In this document: positions 8,101 to 15,212 of the stretch, piece by piece
How positions within the stretch are numbered: position 1 is the stretch's first letter
Layout of the letters: each line of letters starts with the position of its first letter
From: Methylovulum sp.
Lineage (GTDB): Bacteria > Pseudomonadota > Gammaproteobacteria > Methylococcales > Methylomonadaceae
DNA: 18,692 nt
Reading direction: 5' to 3'
Assembly: GCA_004299465.1 (NCBI GenBank)
Contig: SCST01000185.1
Location: forward strand, 1-18,692
Notes under the pieces: generated by a model
What the model was told of the DNA's origin: nothing
Databases searched by the model: none
Seen by the model: only the letters and a program-made list of their open reading frames with translations
Position numbers and translations under genes: made by a program

Positions 8101-8433
8101 ACCTTCAAATTACAGGTCGCGCATTTACTCAACAAAATTCAATCCTCGGTCTATCGGCAGTTAACGGTAGAAGCGATTAAGGCGATGGCATCGATTTTTC
8201 GTGATAATTCATTGACTATTGATGATACGCTAGTCATGGATGTGATTATCGGCCATGCCGTCAGGATTTGTTGGTTGCAGTCGCATCCCGAGCATAAAGA
8301 GCATTATGGCGAGCATATCGCTATCGCCTGGCAGGCTTTCTACCATTTGCCGCCGCATTGCGTCGCTAACGGCATACTCGACGCGCTGATGTACTTGCTC
8401 AATAATAACAATGAAATAAAAGAAGAAGGCTAG
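5197..8433 (+). CDS. Phosphorylase kinase alpha/beta-subunit homologue (GH15-like)
   Basis: With the ATG at 5197 the protein has 1078 residues, close to the eukaryotic beta subunit. GGAG at 5181-5184 serves this start with long spacing; an in-frame TTG at 5125 would overlap the likely promoter. Residues 28-340 carry long blocks I recognise from eukaryotic phosphorylase kinase regulatory subunits: GLLPAS (35-40), AWVRDNVYSILAVWGLALAY (52-71), ATSLFLLMLAQMTASGL (144-160), PDYGIWERG (186-194), ELNASSIGMAKAALEA (203-218), SLLPRES (251-257) and IECEWPLFF (331-339). The N-terminal fold is that of family 15 glucoamylases. The rest should be the helical part of the family. In animals these subunits regulate glycogen phosphorylase kinase; no catalytic kinase subunit is seen here, so the bacterial role is unknown. 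Glucokinase follows at once, supporting a role in glucan or glucose metabolism. Confidence 0.9.
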   Translation: MAHEPNMKATQDDKLDTYFQQVQGIILSRQDWVTGLLPASTAVNVHGNYTDAWVRDNVYSILAVWGLALAYRRAGDGNGRTYLLEQSVVKLMRGLLTAMMRQAPKVEKFKHTQNPLDALHAKYDTRTGAVVVGDHEWGHLQLDATSLFLLMLAQMTASGLRIVFTIDEVNFVQNLVHYISRTYRTPDYGIWERGNKINHGIAELNASSIGMAKAALEAMSGFNLFGKDGGQASIVHVISDDIARTRITLESLLPRESMSKEVDSAVLSITGFPAFAVDNPAIRKKTDALIREKLEGRYGCKRFLLDGHQTVIEDSHRLHYNPQELKQFMHIECEWPLFFSYLLLNNLFAGDLEAAAGYRRKLENLLVEQQGQRLLPELYSVPRESIDAEKACPHSQARVPNENIPLVWAQSLFILGSLIQEGWLTTDDIDPLGRHKAVRKAQDCTLQIAILAQDESVQEDLLDCGIRTQTLAEILPIQFRDAAELAEAYTQVGRNDRYGLTGRPLRQLRTLATSKLYKLSDERLIFLPQCLNQKGFYLAMDNRLLIHRLRLELSYIYKHWDRAGNPLIVMSIKQNMLKAHNRDVLIEFIAELQTGLINKVPVCLGNLAEFAGNSSHEIISYLHDFKFSKASWQEAERPFFQVLPRDGQPAMPLDTLLLNSWEISEDPVLVEQLQTNANPYMQLEALSLLGQRHGLAYDIGLTAAEGRPCSVGDLLEELYERAGDQHAWYIVRRCAGLLGKYDINLEQAATDILVRQHLLTVGRAYSGRATLARPTDSSEILQTIRTYNNNNAGELIIIQELILYLGMLVKSNPELFADMHTVRAGHILELILARQKRERDCTMDQAFNEILFLSPYQLSQKVQETLADYSNAENQLGLVETLQYDGDCKDLSCARFSKAMDAKDHGEMADWYEWRERQGNVGRENEAFFASVWHILHHCKGLMIGEKLNSKRRLDSETILSQMTSGEQTFKLQVAHLLNKIQSSVYRQLTVEAIKAMASIFRDNSLTIDDTLVMDVIIGHAVRICWLQSHPEHKEHYGEHIAIAWQAFYHLPPHCVANGILDALMYLLNNNNEIKEEG

Positions 8434-8486
8434 GGCGTGTTTGCGCACAGTACTTCTCAATAATAACAATGGCACAAAAAAGAGGC
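8391..8486 (+). repeat. Direct repeat at the junction of the kinase-like gene and glk
   Basis: About 37-41 bases starting GTACTT at 8391 recur starting at 8450. The core CTCAATAATAACAATG is identical (8398-8413 and 8456-8471), and the flanks (GTACTT before; A-rich run ending AGGCT after) also match with small gaps. The first copy encodes the C-terminus LLNNNNEIKEEG; the second lies between the genes and would read LLNNNNGTKKRL. This looks like a local duplication of the gene's 3' end. Confidence 0.7.
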
Positions 8487-8491
8487 TGAAT

Positions 8492-9487
8492 ATGATTCTG
8501 GCAGGCGATATAGGTGGAACAAAAACGGTGTTGTCATTACTGGGCAAAGAACCTGGCGGCGCGCAGACCTGCGTGCAGGAACAGTCTTTCGCCAGCCGGG
8601 ATTTCGACACATTTGATGATATTCTGGCGGTGTTTTTACCGGTCGGCGCAAAGCTTAGTAGCGCCTGTTTCGGCGTTGCGGGGCCGGTGGTTAACCAGCG
8701 CTGCCAGACCACCAATTTGCCGTGGCTGCTGGATGCGGCGGAATTGCAACAAAGACTGGGTATCACCCGGATAAAACTCTTGAATGATCTCGAGGCGATG
8801 GCCTTAGGGATGCTGTTTTTGCCTGAACAGGACTTGCTCGAATTGAATCCCGGCGCACAGCCCCAAATCGGTAATATCGCCGTTATTGCCGCCGGAACCG
8901 GCCTCGGCGAAGCGATACTTCATTGGAACGGCAATCACTATCACGCTATTGCGACAGAAGGCGGCCATTGCGATTTCGCACCGCAAACCGGGCAGCAGGA
9001 CTTGTTGCTGGCTTATCTCAGGACTATCTATGCCGAGCATGTCAGTTACGAGCGCATCATTTCGGGTAATGGCTTCAGCCATTTGTACGATTTTCTTTGT
9101 GACTATGATTTTGCAGCCGCTTGTCCGGCGGTTCCGGCAGCTGATGACTGTAGCGGCGGCTGCGATCGCAATGCGATCATTTCCAGGTTGGGCATCAATG
9201 GCGAAGATCCCTTATGCAGCGAAGCGGTCAGGCTGTTTGTCGAAATCTACGGCGCGGAAGCAGGCAACCTGGCATTGAAGTCGCTGGCTGTCGGCGGCGT
9301 TTTTATCGGCGGCGGCATTGCCGCAAAGATTCTGCCGGCGATGCAGAACGGCAATTTCATACGGGCATTCAAGGCGAAAGGGCGTTTTCTGCCCGTGCTC
9401 GACAAGATGCCGGTTAAATTATCATTAAACCCGCGCACGCCGTTGCTTGGCGCAATCCATTATTTCGATAGTTATGGCGAGGAATGA
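8492..9487 (+). CDS. glk: Glucokinase
   Basis: This 331-residue enzyme phosphorylates glucose to glucose 6-phosphate with ATP in the cytoplasm. Motifs: phosphate-binding GDIGGTKT (5-12), GVAGPV (61-66), catalytic Asp99 in LLNDLEA (96-102), AAGTGLGEA (133-141), TEGGH (155-159) and ISGNGFSHLYDF (190-201). Length and motifs fit the E. coli Glk-type family; the zinc motif of the ROK family is absent. I chose the ATG at 8492 (AGAGG at 8481-8485, six bases before) over an in-frame TTG at 8441, because the phosphate loop then lies at the N-terminus as usual. A seven-codon ORF (MAQKRG, 8469-8489) ends two bases before the ATG and might couple translation. Spacing of 58 bases after the previous gene suggests an operon. 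Confidence 0.92.
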   Translation: MILAGDIGGTKTVLSLLGKEPGGAQTCVQEQSFASRDFDTFDDILAVFLPVGAKLSSACFGVAGPVVNQRCQTTNLPWLLDAAELQQRLGITRIKLLNDLEAMALGMLFLPEQDLLELNPGAQPQIGNIAVIAAGTGLGEAILHWNGNHYHAIATEGGHCDFAPQTGQQDLLLAYLRTIYAEHVSYERIISGNGFSHLYDFLCDYDFAAACPAVPAADDCSGGCDRNAIISRLGINGEDPLCSEAVRLFVEIYGAEAGNLALKSLAVGGVFIGGGIAAKILPAMQNGNFIRAFKAKGRFLPVLDKMPVKLSLNPRTPLLGAIHYFDSYGEE

Positions 9488-9516
9488 ACCTGGATAACGG
9501 CTGAAGCCCCTACTGC

Positions 9517-10131
9517 TTAATCCTGTTCATTTTTGGTCTGGAACAGGAAATGCGCCATTTTGCTGGCCTTGGTTTTTAAATAATCCAGGTTGTCATCGTT
9601 CGCGGCGATTTCAATCGGGATGCGGTTAACAACCTGGATACCGAGTTTTTTTAGCCCGTCTATTTTTTTCGGGTTATTGGTAATCAGTTCTATCGATTTT
9701 ACTTCCAGGTTTTCGAGCATTAGCGCGGCGATGCTGTATTCCCGCTCATCGGCCTGATAGCCCAGATGAAGATTCGCATCGACGGTATCCATGCCCTGGT
9801 CCTGCAGGTTATAGGCTTGCAGTTTTTTCAGCAGGCCGATGCCGCGGCCTTCCTGGCGCAGGTAAATCAACACGCCGCGGCCGGCCTTTTCAATAAGCTG
9901 CATCGCCATGTCCAGTTGTTCGCCGCAATCGCAGCGTCTTGAGCCCAGGACATCGCCGGTAAAGCATTCGGAATGAATGCGCACCGGCACATGTTCCTGG
10001 CCCGCAACCTCGCCTTTGACTAACGCGATATGTTCCTTGTCGTCAATGGTGTTGCTGTAGTAATGCAGGATGAATTCGCCGTGTTGGGTCGGAATCGGCG
10101 TTTGTACTAAATTTTCTAATTGTGGCTTCAC
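9517..10131 (-). CDS. ribA: GTP cyclohydrolase II (riboflavin biosynthesis)
   Basis: This 204-residue enzyme opens GTP to the first pyrimidine intermediate of riboflavin synthesis. The zinc ligands are visible as Cys56, Cys67 and Cys69 in ECFTGDVLGSRRCDCG. The catalytic and GTP-binding blocks LRQEGRGIGLLKKLQAY (91-107), DTVDANLHLGY (115-125) and TNNPKKIDGL (151-160) are complete. No DHBP synthase (RibB) domain is fused; the protein is the stand-alone E. coli type. The reading frame starts with GTG at 10131-10129; no clear ribosome binding site precedes it. The gene is convergent with glk with only 29 bases between stops and is not clustered with other rib genes. No FMN riboswitch was recognised upstream. 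Confidence 0.95.
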   Translation of the reverse strand: MKPQLENLVQTPIPTQHGEFILHYYSNTIDDKEHIALVKGEVAGQEHVPVRIHSECFTGDVLGSRRCDCGEQLDMAMQLIEKAGRGVLIYLRQEGRGIGLLKKLQAYNLQDQGMDTVDANLHLGYQADEREYSIAALMLENLEVKSIELITNNPKKIDGLKKLGIQVVNRIPIEIAANDDNLDYLKTKASKMAHFLFQTKNEQD

Positions 10132-10297
10132 GTCAATAACTGATTTGTTAAATTCATAATAGGCTACCCTCTCAAGTCGCTGTTTTCATCTCATTGATAG
10201 GCAATGTATTGATCCAGGCGAATATTTCGCTGTTAAGCCGTTACCGCTTGGCGGGGTTTACGGCATATTTTACATGACGGGGGCATTGTTGGTGTAT

Positions 10298-10334
10298 AAA
10301 ACCGGCCTGGGCATTTGCTGCCCAGGCCGGTTTT
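10298..10334 (-). terminator. Strong bidirectional terminator beyond the signalling operon
   Basis: A perfect 16-bp stem (ACCGGCCTGGGCA core, five-base loop) has a T-run on both strands: TTTTTGATTTT on plus and TTTTAT on minus. The nearest gene pointing into it is the leftward effector gene ending at 10516; the two would have been only about 50 bases apart before the mobile element at 10343 inserted between them. No plus-strand gene in this gap needs a terminator, though an unseen short RNA cannot be excluded. The remaining sequence 10132-10297 shows no gene. Confidence 0.85.
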
Positions 10335-10342
10335 TGATTTTA

Positions 10343-10467
10343 GTAACTATTCAGTCCCTTGCAGTAGGGCGTGCCGCGCGCGCCTTCTCCGGCGCATGGA
10401 TAACGTGCCAGTCCGTTGATGGCGCGCGCGGCACGCCTACGCGTCAGGCAAGGCTCTGGACAGTTAC
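10343..10467 (+). mobile_element. Small non-autonomous element (MITE) with IS66-like ends, copy A
   Basis: The 125-bp unit begins GTAACTATTCAGTCCCTTG and ends CAAGGCTCTGGACAGTTAC, giving imperfect terminal inverted repeats of about 19 bp. Inner arms (GTAGGGCGTGCCGCGCGCGC and its near-complement) make the whole unit a long hairpin with a short non-palindromic core. Flanking octamers TGATTTTA (10335-10342) and CGATTTTA (10468-10475) match at 7 of 8 positions. GTAA...TTAC ends with 8-bp target duplications are characteristic of the IS66 family. It encodes nothing convincing. It lies between the effector gene and its terminator. Confidence 0.8.
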
Positions 10468-10515
10468 CGATTTTATAGGGTTGCTCTATGCAATAGACAT
10501 GGCCCGGCGCAAGGA

Positions 10516-12633
10516 TTACGCGCCGAATTGTTCGACAAACGCCGCAAATTCGGCGGCTGGGACGGGTTTGCTGTACAGGAATCCCTGAGCGGTCTCGCAG
10601 CCCTGCTGCAACAAGAAAGCAACTTGCTCTTCATGCTCAACGCCTTCTGCGACGACTTCCAGCGACAGCGATTTGGCCAGCGCCAATATTGCCGTCGTGA
10701 TCGCCATATCGTCTTCATTATTGGGAATATCGCGGATAAAGGAACGGTCGATCTTGAGTTCGGAAATCGGCAGCTTTTTCAGGTAAGCGAGGGAGGAATA
10801 ACCGGTGCCGAAATCGTCAATGCTGATATGTACGCCCAAGGCATCGAATTCGCGTAATGTCACCAGCGCCTCCTCAATATTCTCGAGCAGGATGCTTTCC
10901 GTCAGTTCCAGCTTGAGATGCTGCGGGGCCAGGCCCAGTCGTGCCAGCGTGCTGTCAACCTGCGCCACAAAACCGTGTTGGCGAAACTGGTTGGCCGATA
11001 CGTTAATCGCCATGACCAGCGGCGGCAAACCTTGCTGATGCCACAGGTGCATTTGCGTACAGGCGGTTTCCAGCACCCAGTTGCTGATATCGATGATCAA
11101 GCCGGAGTCTTCGGCAATCGGGATAAATTGCGCCGGCGGCACCAGGCCGAATTCCGGGTGCTGCCAGCGTATCAGCGCTTCGCAGCCGATCACGCGCATT
11201 TTCCGCATATTGACTTTGGGTTGGTAGTAAAGAATCAATTCATTGCGTTCGATGGCGCGGCGCAGCTGGTTTTCCATCGACAGTTTATGATAGGCGACGG
11301 CATTCAGCGACTTGTTAAAAAACTGGTAGGTGTTTTGTCCTTGCTCCCTGGCGCGGCTCATTGCGAATTCACCGTTTTTGATGAAGCTGTCTTCATCGAT
11401 CCCGTCTCCGGGATAGACGGCGATACCGATATTGATGCCCAGGAAAATGTCATGCTCGTCGATTTTGAATGATTCCGACATCACCTGGAAAATGCGCTTG
11501 GTGGTCTTGACGCCGCAGCGAGTGTCGTTGATACGGTTGAGCAATACGGTAAATTCATTACCGCCCAGCCTGGATACGGTTATTTCGCTCTTGTCGCAAG
11601 CGGAGTCGGCTGCATAGTCGCTGTTTTGCACCTCGGTAACGAGCCGGTCGGCGAACATTTTCAGTATCCGGTCGCCGACGCTCGGGCCTAAGGTTTCGTT
11701 AATGCGCTTGAAGCGGTCTATGCTGATAAACAGCGCCGATAGCTTGGTATCGCAACGCTTGCAGTCGGCTATGGCCTGGCCGAGGCTTTCCTTAAACAGC
11801 TTGCGGTTAGGCAAGCTGGTCAACGGGTCGTAGTAGGACAGGAAGCGTATCTGCTCCTCGATCCGTTGACGTTCGGTAATGTCCTGGATAGTGCCTTGAA
11901 TACGCGCGACGGTATTGTCGACGATAATCGGCTCGCCCCGGATAAGTACGATACGGCCGGAACTGTCGGGGCGGTATAGTTGAAATTGCAGGTGAAATTT
12001 TTTTTTGCTGTTGACGCAACGTTCAATGGCCCGATGCAGGTTGTCGGCATCGGCATCGGTAAATGCTTGGTATAAATCCAGGCGCTGCCCTTGAAAACCG
12101 TCGGGGTTGACGCCCAACACATTGAAGACTTCATCCGACCATTGCATCCTGTCGTCCGTTACGGTCCAGTCCCAACTGCCGAGATGGGCGATTTTCTGCG
12201 CGGTGCGTAGCGCGGCTTCACTTTTTGCGAGCCGGCTTAATGCCGAACTGGCGCGCAGGAGATAGCGTAAGCGGTGCGGCAAAGTCGGCCAGCTGATCGG
12301 TTTGGCGATAAAGTCGGTTGCGCCTGACTGAAAGGAACGATTGATCGAATCAATATCGTCGGCGCCGGTCAGCATCACAATCGGCAATAACGCCATGCCG
12401 GGCATGGCGCGTATCGCTTTAAGGCAATCGAAACCATCCATTTCCGGCATCCTGACATCCAGCAGCACCAACTCAGGGTGCCGGGTTTTAACCATTTCAA
12501 TGCCTTCATGGGCATTGGGCGCGCTGAGTACGTCAAAATCTTCCCTGCCGAGGATGTCATGCAGCATTAAACGCATCATATCGTCATCGTCGATCGTCAG
12601 GATAAGACTTCGTGAGAGGTGCTGTTCGTTCAT
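10516..12633 (-). CDS. Response regulator with REC, PAS, degenerate GGDEF and EAL domains
   Basis: This 705-residue cytoplasmic protein has four domains. The receiver (about 8-125) has the acidic pair near residues 15-16, phosphoacceptor Asp59 in LLDVRMPEMDG and Lys111. A PAS domain spans about 140-255. The GGDEF domain (about 262-440) is degenerate: the signature reads GGNEF (357-361) and the TGLPNR and GHxxGD motifs are altered to TSLPNR and GPSVGD. The EAL domain (about 455-700) looks intact: EALIRW (485-490), NVSANQF, LELTES, DDFGTGYSS (606-614), KIDRSF and AEGVE. The likely output is therefore c-di-GMP hydrolysis, controlled by phosphorylation. The ATG overlaps the stop of the preceding kinase gene (ATGA), with AGGA just upstream, so translation is coupled and the kinase is the expected partner. 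Confidence 0.93.
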   Translation of the reverse strand: MNEQHLSRSLILTIDDDDMMRLMLHDILGREDFDVLSAPNAHEGIEMVKTRHPELVLLDVRMPEMDGFDCLKAIRAMPGMALLPIVMLTGADDIDSINRSFQSGATDFIAKPISWPTLPHRLRYLLRASSALSRLAKSEAALRTAQKIAHLGSWDWTVTDDRMQWSDEVFNVLGVNPDGFQGQRLDLYQAFTDADADNLHRAIERCVNSKKKFHLQFQLYRPDSSGRIVLIRGEPIIVDNTVARIQGTIQDITERQRIEEQIRFLSYYDPLTSLPNRKLFKESLGQAIADCKRCDTKLSALFISIDRFKRINETLGPSVGDRILKMFADRLVTEVQNSDYAADSACDKSEITVSRLGGNEFTVLLNRINDTRCGVKTTKRIFQVMSESFKIDEHDIFLGINIGIAVYPGDGIDEDSFIKNGEFAMSRAREQGQNTYQFFNKSLNAVAYHKLSMENQLRRAIERNELILYYQPKVNMRKMRVIGCEALIRWQHPEFGLVPPAQFIPIAEDSGLIIDISNWVLETACTQMHLWHQQGLPPLVMAINVSANQFRQHGFVAQVDSTLARLGLAPQHLKLELTESILLENIEEALVTLREFDALGVHISIDDFGTGYSSLAYLKKLPISELKIDRSFIRDIPNNEDDMAITTAILALAKSLSLEVVAEGVEHEEQVAFLLQQGCETAQGFLYSKPVPAAEFAAFVEQFGA

Positions 12634-15029
12634 GATAATTCCTGTTTTGAGACTATTTGTAATATGTGCTGGTATTCGGTTTTCAGGGAGTCCGCAAAAT
12701 GTTCATCGAATACCAGCGAGCCGTCGCGTGCCGCTTGTTCGATGTCGCGGGCCAGTTCGGCGAGATACAGGCCGCCGATATTGGCGGCCGCTGATTTCAA
12801 GCTATGCGCGGCCTGGCTTACCGTGTCGCTGTTTTGTTTTAGCAAGCCTTCCCGCAGTTTGTCAATTTGCTGCGCGGCATTGCGCCGGAACAATTCCAGC
12901 ACGTTGCTCACCAATGTCTCTCCGCCCATATGATATAACAGGTTTAACGGCGCCGGATCGAATCTGGCGGTGCCGGTAATCGGCGGGGATAAGTTGCCGG
13001 CAAGCGCTGTAACCTCCGCGCTTGCCGGTTTCAGCGCGGTGATTAGCTTATCGCGCAAAGCCTCCAGTAACACCGGTTTCGCGAGGTAATCGCTCATGCC
13101 GGCAGCCAGGCAGCGCTTCCGGTCGTCCTGCATGGCATTCGCCGTCAGCGCCACTATCGGTATGCGGCCCTTGCCCGCTGCTTTTTCCAGCAAGCGGATT
13201 TCCCGCGCCGATGTGTAACCGTCCATTTCCGGCATCATGCAATCCATCAGGATCAGGTCATGTCCGCCGTGCTTGAAAATCTTCAGCGCTTCAAGACCGT
13301 TGACCGCCACGTCTACCCGGCATCCCAGCATAGTGAGCATGGCTTTGGCCATTTCCTGGTTGACCGGGTTATCTTCGGCCAGCAGGATGCGTTTGCCGCG
13401 AAGACAGGTGTCGTGGTCACCCAGATGAGCCGTTTCAAGAAATCCCGGTTTGAGTAGCTGGCCGGTGTCTTGACGGGTTTCTGCCGGTATAGGGGCCAGT
13501 GCCTTGCGTAAAGGCAGCCGGACGCTAAATACCGTGCCTGTATCCGGCTTGCTCTCTACGCCTATCGTGCCGCCCATCAATTCGCTTAATTCCCTGCAGA
13601 TTGCCAGCCCCAGGCCGGTGCCGCCGTATTTGCGGGTAGTGGAACCATCGGCTTGACTAAACGATTGGAATAATTTAGATAAGGCATCCGCTGCGATGCC
13701 GATGCCGGTATCGCTGACGCGGAAATCGAGGTAAATGTCGCCGGTCAATCCGCAGGCTTCGGTGGCTATGGTGCTGACCTCTAGCTTGATTGAACCGGCA
13801 TCGGTGAATTTGATGGCATTAGCTATCAGGTTAGTGAGAATCTGCCGCAGACGATAGGCGTCGCCGCGGACTGCGTCGGGAACGCCAGGGTCGATGTTAC
13901 AGCACAGTTCGATATGCTTGCTGCGTGCAGGCTCAAAGAAAAGCGCTATCAGTTGGTCCAATAAACGAGTCAAGCTAAAGTCAATGTCTTCCAGTTCCAG
14001 CTTGCCGGCTTCAATCTTTGAAAAATCCAGGATGTTGTTAATGATGCTCAGCAGGGAATCGGCCGAGCGAAACACGGCTTCGGCATATTGCCGTTGGCTT
14101 GGGTTTAACTCAGTACCCAGCAATAGTTCGGTCATACCCAGCACACTGTTCATCGGTGTGCGGATCTCATGGCTCATATTGGCCAAAAACTGGGATTTGG
14201 CAATACTTGCCGCCTGGGCTTCTGCTACCGAATGGCGCAAATCCGCCGTCCTTAGCTCAACTTCGCCTTCAAGCCGGGCGCGGTGTTGTTCCAGTCTCGC
14301 ATCGCGTTCCTCGATTTGCGCTATCATCCGGTTAAAGCTTTTAACCAGTCGGCCAATTTCGTCTTCGCCCTCGCCTGTTGCCCTCAGCGTGTAATTTTTT
14401 TCTTGCGATACCTGCTGGGCCAACAGGGATAAGCGTATTAACGGTTCTGAAATGATCGCCGCCAAATGCTGCCCGTAAAATACGCTCAATAGAAAAGCGG
14501 CCAGCATCACCAGTGAAATTCGGCCAAGATTAATGAAAAGTTTCCACCACATCGGCTGCAAGTCGATTACCAGGTATAAATAGCCTGTGGTCTCGCCATT
14601 CAGGTTGACCGGCTGTAGCACGGCATGGCTCAGCGCTATGATGCGGTTCTGCTGTGGCGGGTCGCCGTCGCCGGGTAATGCGTTTGGAAAAGCAAGCCAT
14701 TGATGGTCAGGCTTGTTGGCGAGGTAATGGGCAAATGCCGCTCCTTTGAGGGTATATAACTGTGCGCCAATGATGGCGGGTTTACTGTACAACGCCGCCA
14801 GGATGTCGGTTGCCGATCGTTTGTCGTTAAACAACAGGGCCGCGGCGGCATTAAAACCGATCATCTCGCCTGTTGACGCGGCGTCGGCCAGTATTTGGCT
14901 GCGTTCCTTCCAGAATTCCGTGACACTGCTGACCAGTAAGGTGAATACCAGCGCCAGGCCGACGGTAACCGCCTGTAAATGGCGAAGCTTGCTGGTTATA
15001 GGGCGATCGGCGAATTTTTGTGCGTTCAT
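12630..15029 (-). CDS. Hybrid histidine kinase (CHASE8-like sensor, HAMP, HisKA, HATPase, REC, Hpt)
   Basis: This 799-residue inner-membrane kinase has membrane segments at about 18-38 and 168-187 enclosing a periplasmic domain that resembles CHASE8, the sensor of YfiN/TpbB (pattern FNAAAALLFNDKRSA...ILAAL...IIGAQLYT). HAMP follows (about 188-240). The dimerisation histidine is His287 in SHEIRTPMN; ATP-binding blocks are Asn404 (NLIANAIKF), DTGIG (440-444) and GGTGLGL (469-475). A receiver has Asp596 in LMDCMMPEMDG and Lys651; the C-terminal Hpt domain has His742 in AAHSLKSAAANIG. All phosphorelay residues are present, so phosphate should pass to the receiver of the overlapping downstream effector. 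The upstream yfiR-like gene is the probable periplasmic modulator. No clear ribosome binding site precedes the ATG; two long stem-loops do. Confidence 0.93.
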   Translation of the reverse strand: MNAQKFADRPITSKLRHLQAVTVGLALVFTLLVSSVTEFWKERSQILADAASTGEMIGFNAAAALLFNDKRSATDILAALYSKPAIIGAQLYTLKGAAFAHYLANKPDHQWLAFPNALPGDGDPPQQNRIIALSHAVLQPVNLNGETTGYLYLVIDLQPMWWKLFINLGRISLVMLAAFLLSVFYGQHLAAIISEPLIRLSLLAQQVSQEKNYTLRATGEGEDEIGRLVKSFNRMIAQIEERDARLEQHRARLEGEVELRTADLRHSVAEAQAASIAKSQFLANMSHEIRTPMNSVLGMTELLLGTELNPSQRQYAEAVFRSADSLLSIINNILDFSKIEAGKLELEDIDFSLTRLLDQLIALFFEPARSKHIELCCNIDPGVPDAVRGDAYRLRQILTNLIANAIKFTDAGSIKLEVSTIATEACGLTGDIYLDFRVSDTGIGIAADALSKLFQSFSQADGSTTRKYGGTGLGLAICRELSELMGGTIGVESKPDTGTVFSVRLPLRKALAPIPAETRQDTGQLLKPGFLETAHLGDHDTCLRGKRILLAEDNPVNQEMAKAMLTMLGCRVDVAVNGLEALKIFKHGGHDLILMDCMMPEMDGYTSAREIRLLEKAAGKGRIPIVALTANAMQDDRKRCLAAGMSDYLAKPVLLEALRDKLITALKPASAEVTALAGNLSPPITGTARFDPAPLNLLYHMGGETLVSNVLELFRRNAAQQIDKLREGLLKQNSDTVSQAAHSLKSAAANIGGLYLAELARDIEQAARDGSLVFDEHFADSLKTEYQHILQIVSKQELS

Positions 15030-15045
15030 AAATCGCTATATTAAT

Positions 15046-15115
15046 TGTTTCATAAGTGCTTGCACTAGAAATGTCCAGTCTTCGTTAAATGAGTTCGGCA
15101 AGCACTTATGAAACA
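15046..15115. repeat. Stem-loop with 18-bp perfect arms just before the kinase gene
   Basis: Arms 15046-15063 (TGTTTCATAAGTGCTTGC) and 15098-15115 are exact reverse complements with a 34-base spacer. In the leftward transcript the structure ends 16 bases before the kinase ATG at 15029. No run of T follows, so it is not a standard terminator; it may affect translation or stability of the kinase part of the mRNA. Confidence 0.8.
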
Positions 15116-15135
15116 CACATAGCTTATTAAATAGG

Positions 15136-15204
15136 TATTACAATCCCAAAAGTTCTTGCGCAGTACTCTGAATATACTGTGCAAGAACTTTTGGGATTGT
15201 AATA
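15136..15204. repeat. Stem-loop with 24-bp perfect arms just after the yfiR-like gene
   Basis: Arms 15136-15159 and 15181-15204 are exact reverse complements (inner part CCCAAAAGTTCTTGC pairing with GCAAGAACTTTTGGG). The 21-base spacer adds five further pairs (CAGTA/TACTG) after one mismatch. The structure begins nine bases beyond the yfiR-like stop codon at 15213. With its neighbour at 15046-15115 it fills almost the whole gap between the two genes. Confidence 0.85.
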
Positions 15205-15212
15205 TCAAGCTA

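Noticed and set aside
8441..8491. TTG-initiated 17-codon extension of glucokinase
   Set aside because: It reads through the duplicated segment; the ATG at 8492 has a good AGAGG site and places the phosphate loop at the expected N-terminal position.
10274..10588. Plus-strand ORF of 104 codons
   Set aside because: It runs through the terminator hairpin and the mobile element and into the 3' end of the effector gene; no start signal.
15046..15204. The two stem-loops as integron attC sites or a CRISPR remnant
   Set aside because: No attC core (GTTRRRY/RYYYAAC) and no repeated spacer-repeat units; the two hairpins have different sequences.
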